Positions 7,681-16,700 of a stretch of DNA of 36,816 nt are shown in pieces. Positions within the stretch are counted from its first letter, which is position 1. Each line of letters opens with the position of its first letter. Made by a program: the position numbers and the translations under genes. Source of the DNA: Deltaproteobacteria bacterium (GTDB lineage: Bacteria; SAR324; NAC60-12); contig NYTS01000007.1 of NCBI GenBank assembly GCA_002683655.1, forward strand, positions 55,909 through 92,724. The letters are read 5' to 3'. A model generated the notes under the pieces. That model saw only the letters and a program-made list of their open reading frames with translations. It was not told where the DNA came from and made no database searches.

Positions 7681-8967
7681 ATGCAAGTCGAGCTTTCCTT
7701 TGGACGTCAGGGATTGTTGGTTGAATTACCAGAAAAAGCCATTCCTCAGATCATTCGCAAACCCAAGAATCCAGCCCCTAAAGACCCACATATCCTGGTT
7801 CTGCAAGCCCTATCCAAACCAATCCGCAGCAAGAAACTCTCTGAAGAAGCCAAGGGTAATAAAACTGCTTGTATTTTGGCCTGTGACATCACCAGACCAG
7901 TTCCGAACAAGCTTTTTCTGAAACCCGTCATTGCAGAACTGGAAGCCGGGGGAATCCCAAGAGACAACATCACGATTTTGATTGCCACGGGCCTTCACCG
8001 TCCAAATCTTGGGGAAGAGCTGGAGGAGGTCATTGGAGACCCCTGGGTGATGCAAAACATCCAAATCCTCAATCATGACGCTCGCGATGAGACCTCAATT
8101 GTTCATCTTGGTAAAACATCAACCCATCAGGTACCTCTGGGACTGAATCGCCATTTCGTTGAAGCTGATCTCAGGCTGGTAACTGGTTTGGTGGAGCCAC
8201 ACTTTATGGCAGGATACTCAGGAGGCCGAAAGGTCATCGCTCCTGGCATCGCCCATCACGAGACAATCCGTACGTTCCATTCCGCGCGCTTCATGGAGAG
8301 TCCTTATGCCGCCTCTTGCAATCTAGATAAGAATCCGTTGCATGAATCTCAGTTGGAAATTGTGCAGATGCTCGGGGGGAAAATCCTGGCTGTGAACACG
8401 ATCTTGGATGAAGAGCGGAACCTAATTCATGTAAACTTTGGTGAAGTAATAGCAAGCCATCAGGAAGCCGTAAATTTCGCCCGAACCAGTTGCGAGATAC
8501 CCGTTGGTCGAAAATTTAAAACGATTTTAACGAGCTCAGCCGGCTACCCCTTAGATAAAACTTATTATCAAACCGTCAAGGGGATGGTAACCCCGCTAGA
8601 TATTCTGGAGCCGGGTGGCACGCTCATAATTGCTTCAGAGTGTGCAGAGGGAATCGGCTCAGCGGAATTTCGGGAATCACAGGCTAGACTTGTCGAACTC
8701 GGCCCAGCAGCATTTTTGGAGACTCTGCTTTCCAAGGATCTCGCGGAAATTGACGAGTGGGAGAGCGAGATGCAACTGAAACCTATGCGGGTAGGGGAAG
8801 TTCAGTTGTATTGCCCTGGCATGAGCGAGGAGGATCAGAAGCTAACTGGAGTAAAAATGATTCAAGATCTTCATCAGGCAGTGGCTGAAGCCATTGAAAA
8901 GGTAGGCGACGCAGAAGTCGCCGTCATTCCTGAAGGTCCTTACTTGGTACCTTTTGCAGCCGCTTAA
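7681..8967 (+). CDS. LarA-family nickel-pincer racemase homologue (DUF2088)
   Basis: A 428-residue protein of the lactate racemase LarA family, which uses a nickel-pincer nucleotide cofactor to racemise or epimerise 2-hydroxy acids. The DITRPVP motif (69-75) and ATGLHRPN (102-109) are present. The residues known in Lactiplantibacillus LarA map onto His106, His174 (VEPHFMAGYSGG), Lys184 (GGRKVIAPG, the cofactor attachment lysine) and His200. The protein is therefore expected to be cofactor-competent. The cofactor-making genes larB, larC and larE are not in this window. Many LarA homologues act on acids other than lactate, so substrate is open. It lies just downstream of the dead IS630 copy, with a weak AGGG before the ATG, and is convergent with the lipoprotein gene at 9005. 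Confidence 0.88.
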   Translation: MQVELSFGRQGLLVELPEKAIPQIIRKPKNPAPKDPHILVLQALSKPIRSKKLSEEAKGNKTACILACDITRPVPNKLFLKPVIAELEAGGIPRDNITILIATGLHRPNLGEELEEVIGDPWVMQNIQILNHDARDETSIVHLGKTSTHQVPLGLNRHFVEADLRLVTGLVEPHFMAGYSGGRKVIAPGIAHHETIRTFHSARFMESPYAASCNLDKNPLHESQLEIVQMLGGKILAVNTILDEERNLIHVNFGEVIASHQEAVNFARTSCEIPVGRKFKTILTSSAGYPLDKTYYQTVKGMVTPLDILEPGGTLIIASECAEGIGSAEFRESQARLVELGPAAFLETLLSKDLAEIDEWESEMQLKPMRVGEVQLYCPGMSEEDQKLTGVKMIQDLHQAVAEAIEKVGDAEVAVIPEGPYLVPFAAA

Positions 8968-9004
8968 AGGACTGAAATCCGCTAAAGACTAAATCTTCAA
9001 CAGG

Positions 9005-9838
9005 CTACTCCAACGGTTGGTTCAACAACTTGTCTCGAAGCTCAGAGCTGAGGGGCAGCTTCATCACTTCTTCATTCAAAGCCAAGAGCGAATCTCTAGA
9101 CTGCTTAGGGAGTCGACTATCATCCAGCAGACTTTGAAGATTTACCCAAAGATCCAATTTCAGATGCTCTAAAGCTAAATTCCAGTTTTGGATTCCAAGC
9201 GTGTTTTCATTCTGGGAATCTTCGACAGTCTTTGTCTCAAGATTGCAAATTTCACGGGGGCAATTCTGTATCGTGGGTTCTAAAGTTAAAAATCTTGAAA
9301 ACACTCCTACACTATCTTGCTGAAGTTTAGAAGAGAGATCCAAGTATGCATTCACCAAAAATTTGATAGCAGACAAGCGTTCTGAACTTTCTGCATTGGC
9401 CAAGTATTTTTTATTTTTAAATTCCTCAGTTGTCCCCAACCTGCCAAAAATAAATTCTGAGACTTCAACTATTGTCTTCAACTTGTAGGCTTCAGACCAT
9501 TCTTGATGAGTCAATATTCCTTGAAGCCTAGCCAGACTTCTCTCTTGAACGTACCCATCATCTGAAACAAAAGTGAACCAGACCAAAGGCTTTAACGCTA
9601 ATTCTTGCTGTTCTGTGATGGCTGACTGGCTCAACTGGCGCAAATGCCCCTCAGCCTTGATTTGATCAACGATCGACCCTTCTCTAGCCAATCTCATCAG
9701 TTCTTCAGTCGCCTCTCGCTGATCTTGGGGGTTCTTACTGGTCGTCAGCACAATGTAGCTTCTCAGGCCAGTTGGGTTACATCCCCCAAAAAAGCCGCAA
9801 AGGAGGATTAACAAAAGTGTAATTTTTAGTGTTTTCAT
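9005..9838 (-). CDS. Lipoprotein of unknown function, helical
   Basis: A 277-residue protein whose signal peptide (MKTLKITLLLILLCGFFGGC) ends in a good lipobox, FGGC, so the mature protein should be lipid-anchored at Cys20. I chose the ATG at 9838, which has AGGA five bases upstream; a longer TTG frame reaches 9919 and would touch the LrgB stop, but would place the lipobox at residue 47. The mature part is rich in Glu, Leu and Lys and looks all-helical, with segments such as ATEELMRLAREGSI and LARLQGIL that resemble HEAT/TPR-like helices without a clear repeat. It is 77 bp downstream of lrgB on the same strand, so it is probably co-transcribed with the LrgAB genes. No family recognised. Confidence 0.7.
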   Translation of the reverse strand: MKTLKITLLLILLCGFFGGCNPTGLRSYIVLTTSKNPQDQREATEELMRLAREGSIVDQIKAEGHLRQLSQSAITEQQELALKPLVWFTFVSDDGYVQERSLARLQGILTHQEWSEAYKLKTIVEVSEFIFGRLGTTEEFKNKKYLANAESSERLSAIKFLVNAYLDLSSKLQQDSVGVFSRFLTLEPTIQNCPREICNLETKTVEDSQNENTLGIQNWNLALEHLKLDLWVNLQSLLDDSRLPKQSRDSLLALNEEVMKLPLSSELRDKLLNQPLE

Positions 9839-9915
9839 AGACATCCTGTCTCTGAAATGAAGAGTTCTCAGCAAAACACCTGTTGGAAGGCTTAAGATTA
9901 AAATGGTGATTTCTT

Positions 9916-10638
9916 TCAAAGCAATTGTGAGAAAAGCGCAACCACAAATGCTGTCACCAGCCCATTTAGAGCCATGGCAACCGCAGCAAACACTCCAGCA
10001 ACTTCATGCACTTGAAAGGCACGCGCCGTTCCAATTCCATGAGAGGTAACTCCAACAGCGAAACCACGTGCACGCCAGTCTCGAAAACCAAGATGGTTCA
10101 TAAGGGGTGTAACAATGATAGCTCCGAGAATTCCTGTCAATACGACCAATCCAGCTGTTAGTGAAGGCAATCCACCAATCTGTTCGGAAATTCCCATTGC
10201 AATTGGTGTGGTTACCGATTTGGGGATCAGAGAACGGATAGCTTCATCAGAGGCACCCATCACTTGAGCAATAAAAATTGCTGCAAAGATTGCAGTTGCT
10301 GAGCTAGCAATCAGTGCTGCTAGCATCGGAATCGCTGCTCTCCGGACTCTCGGAAAATTTGCCACCAGTGGAATGGCTAGAGAAACTGTCGCTGGTCCAA
10401 GAAGAAAATGAACAAATTGGGCACCTTCAAAGTAAACTGGGTATGGTGTGTCTGTGATCAGTATTATCACTCCCAGAAAACTCGCAGCAATGGCAACTGG
10501 GCTCACAATTGGACTTCGTTTCACTTTTTCAAAACACCAAAATCCCACAAGATAGGCCATCATGGTCAACATCAACCAGAGCAATGGGGTTGTCTGGAGA
10601 TAAGCCCAAATATCCTGAACTTCATTGATTGGGTTCAT
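9916..10638 (-). CDS. lrgB: LrgB/CidB-family membrane protein
   Basis: A 240-residue inner-membrane protein with about seven hydrophobic segments. IPKSVTTPIAMGISEQIGG at about 139-157 and GVTSHGIGTARAFQ at about 197-210 are signature segments of the LrgB family. Family members pair with LrgA/CidA; bacterial members have been linked to control of murein hydrolase activity and to small-acid (e.g. pyruvate) transport, and the plant homologue PLGG1 carries glycolate and glycerate. Start overlaps the lrgA stop by ATGA (10635-10638). A lipoprotein gene follows on the same strand. Whether this pair moves an organic acid or controls autolysis cannot be decided here; a racemase for hydroxy acids (LarA-like) lies nearby but convergent. 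Confidence 0.9.
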   Translation of the reverse strand: MNPINEVQDIWAYLQTTPLLWLMLTMMAYLVGFWCFEKVKRSPIVSPVAIAASFLGVIILITDTPYPVYFEGAQFVHFLLGPATVSLAIPLVANFPRVRRAAIPMLAALIASSATAIFAAIFIAQVMGASDEAIRSLIPKSVTTPIAMGISEQIGGLPSLTAGLVVLTGILGAIIVTPLMNHLGFRDWRARGFAVGVTSHGIGTARAFQVHEVAGVFAAVAMALNGLVTAFVVALFSQLL

Positions 10639-11015
10639 GATCGCAGTTCCTCACCCTCTGGTAAGGCCCCTGTTAAGCGCACCATCACTACAAAGGTCAG
10701 AGCTCCGACGATCAAGGCCAGTATTGTACTGACCACAACCGCGGTCAACAGGATCTTTCCCTCCAAAACAAGCCGATCCAAATGTTGAACAATTCCCACC
10801 GCAGCTGGAACAAAGAGCAAAGACAAATGGGCAATCAACCCCTGGGCAGTCTCCTTCAACAACTTAGGTCTGGGAGCATTCATTCCCAGCCAGCCAATCA
10901 GAAAAAGTAATCCTGCAACCGGTCCAGGAATCGGCACTCCTATCCCCATCACAGCCGCAGTACCCAGCAATTGAAATCCTAATAAAAAAGTAAACGCCTT
11001 GAGAATTTCAGTCAT
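10635..11015 (-). CDS. lrgA: LrgA/CidA-family holin-like membrane protein
   Basis: A 126-residue protein with four hydrophobic segments. The motif GVPIPGPVAGLLFLIGWL (about 26-43) is the diagnostic LrgA/CidA segment, followed by LLKETAQGLIAHLSLLFVPAAVGIV, also typical. LrgA/CidA proteins form the holin-like partner of LrgB/CidB. The gene starts inside the stop codon of the small upstream ORF (ATGA, 11012-11015) and its own stop overlaps the lrgB start in the same way, so three proteins should be made in coupled fashion. No LytSR-type regulator is seen in the window. Confidence 0.88.
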   Translation of the reverse strand: MTEILKAFTFLLGFQLLGTAAVMGIGVPIPGPVAGLLFLIGWLGMNAPRPKLLKETAQGLIAHLSLLFVPAAVGIVQHLDRLVLEGKILLTAVVVSTILALIVGALTFVVMVRLTGALPEGEELRS

Positions 11016-11206
11016 GGCTTGATGGGACCCTTTGGGTTCATTGATTCCTCCGAGTTAATCTCCTCATTCTGGCAATCTTGCTTGGTCTGCTGTTTTTTTA
11101 AATTCTCACTGGCAATTCGAACTAACAGCTCGCTTTCACCATCGTAGAGCAGTCCGAAAAGCTTACCGATTTCCGCAGGCATCTTTTGCTTATTCATCTT
11201 CTCCAT
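11012..11206 (-). CDS. Small charged protein leading the lrgAB operon, unknown
   Basis: A 64-residue soluble, highly charged protein. Several in-frame ATGs compete; the one at 11206 has GGAG nine bases upstream and is chosen, while the frame can be extended to a TTG at 11254. The core, PAEIGKLFGLLYDGESELLVRIASENL, looks like two amphipathic helices; the C-terminal part is Gln/Glu-rich and disordered. There is no signal peptide and one Cys. It overlaps lrgA by ATGA, which supports it as a real, co-translated gene. I do not recognise a family; a partner or regulator of the LrgAB pair is a guess from position only. Confidence 0.6.
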   Translation of the reverse strand: MEKMNKQKMPAEIGKLFGLLYDGESELLVRIASENLKKQQTKQDCQNEEINSEESMNPKGPIKP

Positions 11207-11561
11207 TTTGTTCATCTCCGATTTGTAATAATTTTGGGTCTTTGCTGAATGCAATTCTTGTCAGCTACAGCCCTTGTCAAAATAACTTAGTCTTAGTGGT
11301 GCTTTTCAAATCCAACACCGAATACACTATTTTCTAGACTTAACTGAATTCCAATGCTTATCTCACCAATTGAAAAAAACTTAAAATCCTTTCTAGAATT
11401 GTGATAGTTTGCTGAAAATTATTTATTCTATTTCCTTTTTGGATGTATTAAAGTTCATTTCACATTTTTTGTGAGCCAAATTCATGGATGAAAAATTACC
11501 TAAAACGAAAAATTTGAATCATTCAAGAAGATCACTCTTTCTCATTTAACGAGGAGGTTAC
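11207..11561. other. Divergent intergenic region between the lrgAB operon and the MORN gene
   Basis: About 355 AT-rich bases separate two divergent units and must hold both promoters. I see no gene. The only ordered element found is an inverted repeat at 11460-11474. No hexamer pair with convincing spacing was found by eye for either direction. Confidence 0.5.
11460..11474. promoter_or_regulatory. Perfect 15-bp inverted repeat TCACA-N5-TGTGA
   Basis: TCACA TTTTT TGTGA lies 88 bases upstream of the MORN-gene ATG. It is a perfect 5-bp inverted repeat in an AT-rich stretch. The half-sites resemble the CRP half-site but in the reverse order, so it is not a CRP site. It may be an operator; such a short repeat could also occur by chance. 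Confidence 0.25.
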
Positions 11562-13319
11562 ATGCCCAAAAGAATACTTAAATTATGGATATCTGCACTC
11601 CTGCTGTTGAGTTCCACTCCATTGTTTGCAGCAGAGCTATTTTTTGATCACCAAAATAACAGTTGGTCCAAAGCTGGAAATCCGGTTTCAGAGGAAGCAT
11701 ACCGAGGAGAGATAAAGAATGAAGTTCCGCACGGGACCGGCACAGGTACTCTACCTGATGGAACGCTATTTGTGGGCATTTTCAAAGATGGTCAGCCAGA
11801 TGGCATGGGGATTCTGAATCTTCCTGATGGAAGTCGATTTGTAGGACCCGTAAGAAATTACCAAATTTCAGGTGACGGAACCATCAAATTTCCAAACGGA
11901 AGCATGTATGTTGGTCAGTTTAAGAATAGCGAGCCCTGGGGACAAGGGACTCTAGTACAAAGTGATGGCGAAAAGTACGAAGGTCAATTTGTTGATGGCC
12001 TTTTTGAGGGTCAAGGGATCTACCAATGGAACGATGGAAGAAAGTACAAAGGAACTTTTCAGAAGGGTCAGCCCCAAGGTGAAGGTAATTTTCTTTTTCC
12101 AGATGGTAGAAGCTATCAAGGACAGGTCAACAAGGAGCAATTCAACGGAGAGGGGGTTCTCAAGTGGCCAGATGGGCGCGAATACTCTGGCAACTTTGTT
12201 AACGATCAACTTGATGGAATTGGAAGCTACCAATGGCCAGACGGGCGGACCTATTACGGAAATTTCAAAAAAAACAAATTAGAAGGACGTGGTATTTATC
12301 GATGGCCAGATGGGAAACGATATGAAGGTGAACTAAACGACGGAATTCCCCATGGCAACGGAGCTTTCTTCTTCGCAAATGGTGAAAAGTATGTCGGTGA
12401 CTTCCGCTATGGCAGAGAGGATGGAGAAGGAAGCTACACTTGGGCTGATGGACGAAAATACGCTGGTGAGTTCCGTAACGGACAACTTAACGGCAAAGGC
12501 TCCTACAGTTGGCCTGACGGAGCCTTGTACACAGGTGAATTCCGAAATGGAATTAAACAAGGTAAGGGTGTTTATACTTTCGCTGATGGGACCAGATACA
12601 TAGGTGAGATCAAAGAAAATCAGCCACACGGGCGCGGGAATTTCTCATTCAAAAATGGGAGGGAATACACTGGTGATGTCAGCGAAGGAGTGATGAACGG
12701 GAATGGTACCCTGACCTTTGCGGATACACGCAAATTTACAGGATCTTTCAAGGATGGGAAGATTGATGGAGATGGAGTTTTGATTTGGCCAGATGGGAAA
12801 AAATATACGGGTCAGTTCTCGGAGTCTATACCTGACGGCGCTGGAACCCTGGCTTGGCCGGATGGCAGAATTTACACCGGTGAATTCAATAAGGGTGTGG
12901 TTGAGGGTAGGGGTCAATTGACATGGTCAAATGGAAAAAAGATTATTGGTAATTTCAAGAAAGGACTAATCCACGGACAAGGTGAAATGAACCATGCAGA
13001 TGGAAGGAAATATATCGGGAACTTTCTAACTGGTAAAAAACATGGGAAAGGGACTTTCTCATGGCCAGACGGAAGATTGTACATGGGAGAATTCGTAAAT
13101 GACTTCTTTCAAGGTGAGGGAACTTATATCTGGCCCAACAAGGACCGATACCAGGGAAATTTTATCAAAGGGATTCCGCAAGGCAAGGGAACATACATTC
13201 ATACTGACGGGATCAAATTCGAAGGTGTATTTCGGGATGGCCTACCTTGGAGAGGAGAAGAATTTGCCAGCAATGGAAGGCAAATCAGACGTTACGCCTT
13301 TGGAAGAACTGTAGAATAG
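11562..13319 (+). CDS. Secreted MORN-repeat protein with 22 exact repeats
   Basis: A 585-residue exported protein. Residues 1-24 are a Sec signal peptide ending FAAE. Residues 47-552 are 22 consecutive MORN repeats of exactly 23 residues without any insertion, pattern Y-x-G-x-F-x3-G-x3-G-x-G-x4-W-P-D-G-x2; a partial 23rd repeat (FEGVFRDGLPW) and a basic tail close the protein. The repeats are diverged at the DNA level, so the array is old and kept by selection. MORN repeats form a long curved beta-sheet and mediate protein or lipid contact. Start is firm: GAGGAGG lies about six bases upstream. It stands alone, divergent from the lrgAB genes, with a hairpin terminator after it. Location should be periplasm or cell surface; no anchor or sorting motif is visible. 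Confidence 0.9.
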   Translation: MPKRILKLWISALLLLSSTPLFAAELFFDHQNNSWSKAGNPVSEEAYRGEIKNEVPHGTGTGTLPDGTLFVGIFKDGQPDGMGILNLPDGSRFVGPVRNYQISGDGTIKFPNGSMYVGQFKNSEPWGQGTLVQSDGEKYEGQFVDGLFEGQGIYQWNDGRKYKGTFQKGQPQGEGNFLFPDGRSYQGQVNKEQFNGEGVLKWPDGREYSGNFVNDQLDGIGSYQWPDGRTYYGNFKKNKLEGRGIYRWPDGKRYEGELNDGIPHGNGAFFFANGEKYVGDFRYGREDGEGSYTWADGRKYAGEFRNGQLNGKGSYSWPDGALYTGEFRNGIKQGKGVYTFADGTRYIGEIKENQPHGRGNFSFKNGREYTGDVSEGVMNGNGTLTFADTRKFTGSFKDGKIDGDGVLIWPDGKKYTGQFSESIPDGAGTLAWPDGRIYTGEFNKGVVEGRGQLTWSNGKKIIGNFKKGLIHGQGEMNHADGRKYIGNFLTGKKHGKGTFSWPDGRLYMGEFVNDFFQGEGTYIWPNKDRYQGNFIKGIPQGKGTYIHTDGIKFEGVFRDGLPWRGEEFASNGRQIRRYAFGRTVE

Positions 13320-13341
13320 ACCATCTCATAACATGACAAGT

Positions 13342-13367
13342 GAGTCCCGAGCCGCACCTCGGGACTC
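13342..13367. terminator. Bidirectional hairpin terminator between convergent genes
   Basis: GAGTCCCGAG pairs perfectly with CTCGGGACTC over 10 bp around a 6-base loop. It sits 22 bases after the MORN-gene stop and 6 bases from the stop of the convergent gene at 13374. The stem is GC-rich; T-tracts on either side are short, so termination may be partial. Confidence 0.8.
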
Positions 13368-13373
13368 TTGAAA

Positions 13374-13664
13374 CTAGGCAGAGAAACTCTGCTCAACCTC
13401 TAGCTTGGTCATCAACAGATCCGATCCAACTGTGATCTGTTGATTTCCCACAAATCCTACGTATTCGATGTCATTTTCCTTCATCACAGTTCTTACCACC
13501 GCAAATACTTCTGCATCATAAGCTTTACCACGATAAAGACTCTGATTTTCCTTGCGTAACAATCCCCACTCTGAAGATTGGGTGCGTACCCAGGAGAGAT
13601 GTTCTTGGCGAAGTTGAAGAGCGCTGATTTCAGGTAGGCCGACGGGGACGCGTTGCAGCTTCAT
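13374..13664 (-). CDS. Hypothetical 96-residue protein
   Basis: A soluble 96-residue protein with no signal peptide. The start is firm, with AAGGAG five bases before the ATG. A first half of charged helices (QLRQEHLSWVRTQSSEWGLL) is followed by AYDAEVFAVVRTVMKENDIE and YVGFVGNQQITVGSDLL, which could be an alpha/beta fold. It lies alone between the MORN gene (convergent) and the RND pump gene (same strand, 116 bp upstream). It may be the tail of the pump transcript. I do not recognise the family. Confidence 0.65.
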   Translation of the reverse strand: MKLQRVPVGLPEISALQLRQEHLSWVRTQSSEWGLLRKENQSLYRGKAYDAEVFAVVRTVMKENDIEYVGFVGNQQITVGSDLLMTKLEVEQSFSA

Positions 13665-13780
13665 GCTGACTCCTTTTTGTCATCCATGAAAGAGAAATGG
13701 TGATCTAGAGAAGGTTTTTCTCAAAGGGAACGCCAACACCATGCCCCTACCCAATGCAAAATGCAAGGACCTAAATCAGC

Positions 13781-16700
13781 TTATGCTGCTTTTGGAAAAT
13801 AACTTTCTTCATCCTCAGAATTTTGAGTTTTTCTACCAAGACCAAAGAGTCTGCCAAAGACGTTTTTCAGACTCTCTTGTAACGAGTAAAGGATTGGGAC
13901 AACGATCAGCGTAAGCAGAGTAGACACACTGATTCCATAAATCACAGCTAGTGCCATTGGCTTCCAAAAGGCCCCACTAGGCACTCCCAAGAGGATAGGA
14001 TCGGGCCAGCGGAAGAAGTTAATATCCATACCCAGAGCCATTGGCATCAAACCAAGAATGGTCGTTACAGCAGTCAGCAGCACCGGTCTGAGTCGGACAG
14101 CTGCCGCAGTCACGATCGCATCCAAGGCCGCGTAGCCTTTTTTGCGAAGCTGTTGAATGAAATCAACCAAAACGATCGCGTTATTCACTACAATTCCTGC
14201 CAGAGAAATCCCCCCAATACCTGTCATGATTAGTGAGAACGGCCGATCATGGATGATCAGGCCAACAAGGACCCCTGATAGCGAAAGGAAAACGACCAGC
14301 ATAATGATGAAAGGCAACATCACAGAGTTAAACTGAGTCACCAGGATGAGGAAAATTAGCAGGATCGCAATCAAGAATGCTTTCCCCAAAAAAGCTTGGG
14401 ACTCCTCGCGATTTTCGTTTTCTCCGGTGTACTTTAGGCTAACCCCGACTGGTAAAGGAAAATCAGCGAGCTTTCTTTGTACTTGCCCTAACAAGACTGG
14501 TCCAGGAATCTCACGATTATTTCCTGAAACAGTAATCACCCGTTCTCGATCCACATGACGAATGGAGCCAAAAGCAGGGCCAGTGGTGATTTCAGCAATT
14601 TCGCTCAAAGGAACCAACTGCCTTGAGGGTGTGAAGATATACAGAGCTTCAAGATCACGAGAGTTGCTGCGAAAATTCTCATCTAACTGCACGAAGATAT
14701 CGTATTCGTCACTTCCGTCTCTGAAATTGGAAACCTTACTGCCATTAAATGCTGTTCTAACTGTGGATGCGATCTCTTGAGCCCTTAGCCCAAGTCGGGA
14801 TGCTTTATCACGGTCGATCAAAACACGAATTTCGGGCCTACTTCGATCAAAATCATCAGACAGATCAACCAACCCTGGTAAATTTCTAATGATCTGCTGA
14901 ATATCCTGAGCAACTTTCTGCATCAGTCCGAGGTCAGTTCCGTGGACTTCAATATTGATGGGTTTGCCACTAGGTGGCCCATTTTTTTGCTTAGTCAACT
15001 CAACCTCCACACCGGTTACATCAATCAACCTATCACGGACTTGTTCGATGACTACGGATGGTTTCTCTTGCCAATGCATCCAATCAGGGAAAGGAACTAC
15101 AACATGGCTAATGTGAGTAGTAGTTCCACCGGAATCTCCAGCTCCAAAGCCACGTCGTTGTCCAATATTCGCAACTACCGCTTCTACACTTCCTCCATAT
15201 GGACGGACGATATCTTCCAATTCATTAACATATTTGTCTGAAACCTGAAGTGTCGTCCCTACAGGCGCTTTTATGTTGAGAATAAATTCCTGCGGCTCTG
15301 AGGGTGGAAAAAACTCCATTCCATTTCGAGGAGCAGACACGGTGGCATAGAAGAAAATGATTCCAAAGATTCCTCCCAGCGCAGCTAACAAGGCGAGAAA
15401 GCGAAACCGAATAAGCCCTTTAATGAAATTCAAATAACCCTGCAAAAATCTTGAATTCTGGAGGATTGCTAGCTCATCCTCACTACCACCCAACTTTTTA
15501 GCACTAACTTTCATCATCGTGGAGCACAAGACTGGATTAATGAAAAGTCCTACAAATAGAGAGCAAGAAAGTGTAATGATCAGGGTCTGCGGGAGATAGG
15601 TCATGAACTCGCCGATAATCCCCGGCATGAAGATGATTGGTCCGAAGGCAGCTAAGGTCGTTAGGGTTGAAGAGGTGATGGGACCACCCACTTCCTTGAT
15701 TCCAATCAGAGCAGCCTGAAATCGATTTTTTCCACCTTGCATATGTCTGTAGATGTTTTCCACTACGACAATCGCGTTGTCCACCAGCATTCCCATAGCT
15801 AGAATCAGGCTGAACAGCACTATGAAGTTGAGTGTATAGCCCATGGTCTGCATGATCCACATGCTCATCAGGAAGGAAAGTGGAATGGAGACTGCCACGA
15901 AAAGGGCGTTGCGTATCCCCATCACCACCAAAAGCACGACAAAGACAAGGATGAAGCCGGAAATAATATTATTTTCCAAGTCTGAGACTAGCTGGGTTAC
16001 CCACTTTCCTGAATCAGCCAAGATTGTGAAGCGAATCTCTCCCTGTTGTTCTGCTTCAAACTCTTGCACCAAATCCTGAACTTGTTGACGGATCACCAGC
16101 AAGTTTTCTCCGCTGCGCTTGATGACGCTCAAAGAAACAGATTCCTGCCCATCAAGACGGGATCGATTTGAAAGCTCCTTGAAACCAAAAACGACTCGGC
16201 CAAGATCCTTGACCCGAATGGGAACCTGATCCCCAGAAACTGCGACCAAGGCCTCATTGATGGCCATAGGTGTTTCGAATTCACCCGGAACCCGCACTAG
16301 GTATTTCGTGGGCCCCATCTCGATCGTGCCACCTGGGATATTCGTGTTTTCAGCAGAAATGGCGCGAGTTACCTGGTTCAAATCCAGATTGTGATACTGC
16401 AGCTTGTCTGGGTTGACATAGACGCGAATCTCCCGTTCTACTCCTCCAACCCGACGAACTTCCAAAATCCCCGGAATCGCCTCAATCTGTTCTTTTAAAT
16501 CATCCGCAACCTCAGTCAATCTTTGTAATTCCAAAGTACTGGACAGATTGATCAACAACATCGGTTGTTCTGACAGGTTGATTTCGCTGATCACCGGATC
16601 TTCAGCATCATCTGGAAGTTCAGGTGCAACGGTATCCAGCTTTTCACGAACCTTCGTTCTTGCCTCGCTGATTTCGTAGTCTGGATCAAACTCCAGGGTG

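Noticed and set aside
9839-9919. Longer start (TTG at 9919) of the lipoprotein, overlapping lrgB
   Set aside because: It buries the lipobox at residue 47; the ATG at 9838 has AGGA upstream and gives a normal lipoprotein signal.
11952-12629. Several overlapping open frames on both strands inside the MORN gene
   Set aside because: They are shadows of the repetitive coding sequence; no start signals or family features.
11700-13220. Periodic 69-base pattern as a possible CRISPR or DNA tandem repeat
   Set aside because: The period is exactly 23 codons and matches MORN protein repeats; the DNA copies are not identical and have no repeat/spacer structure.
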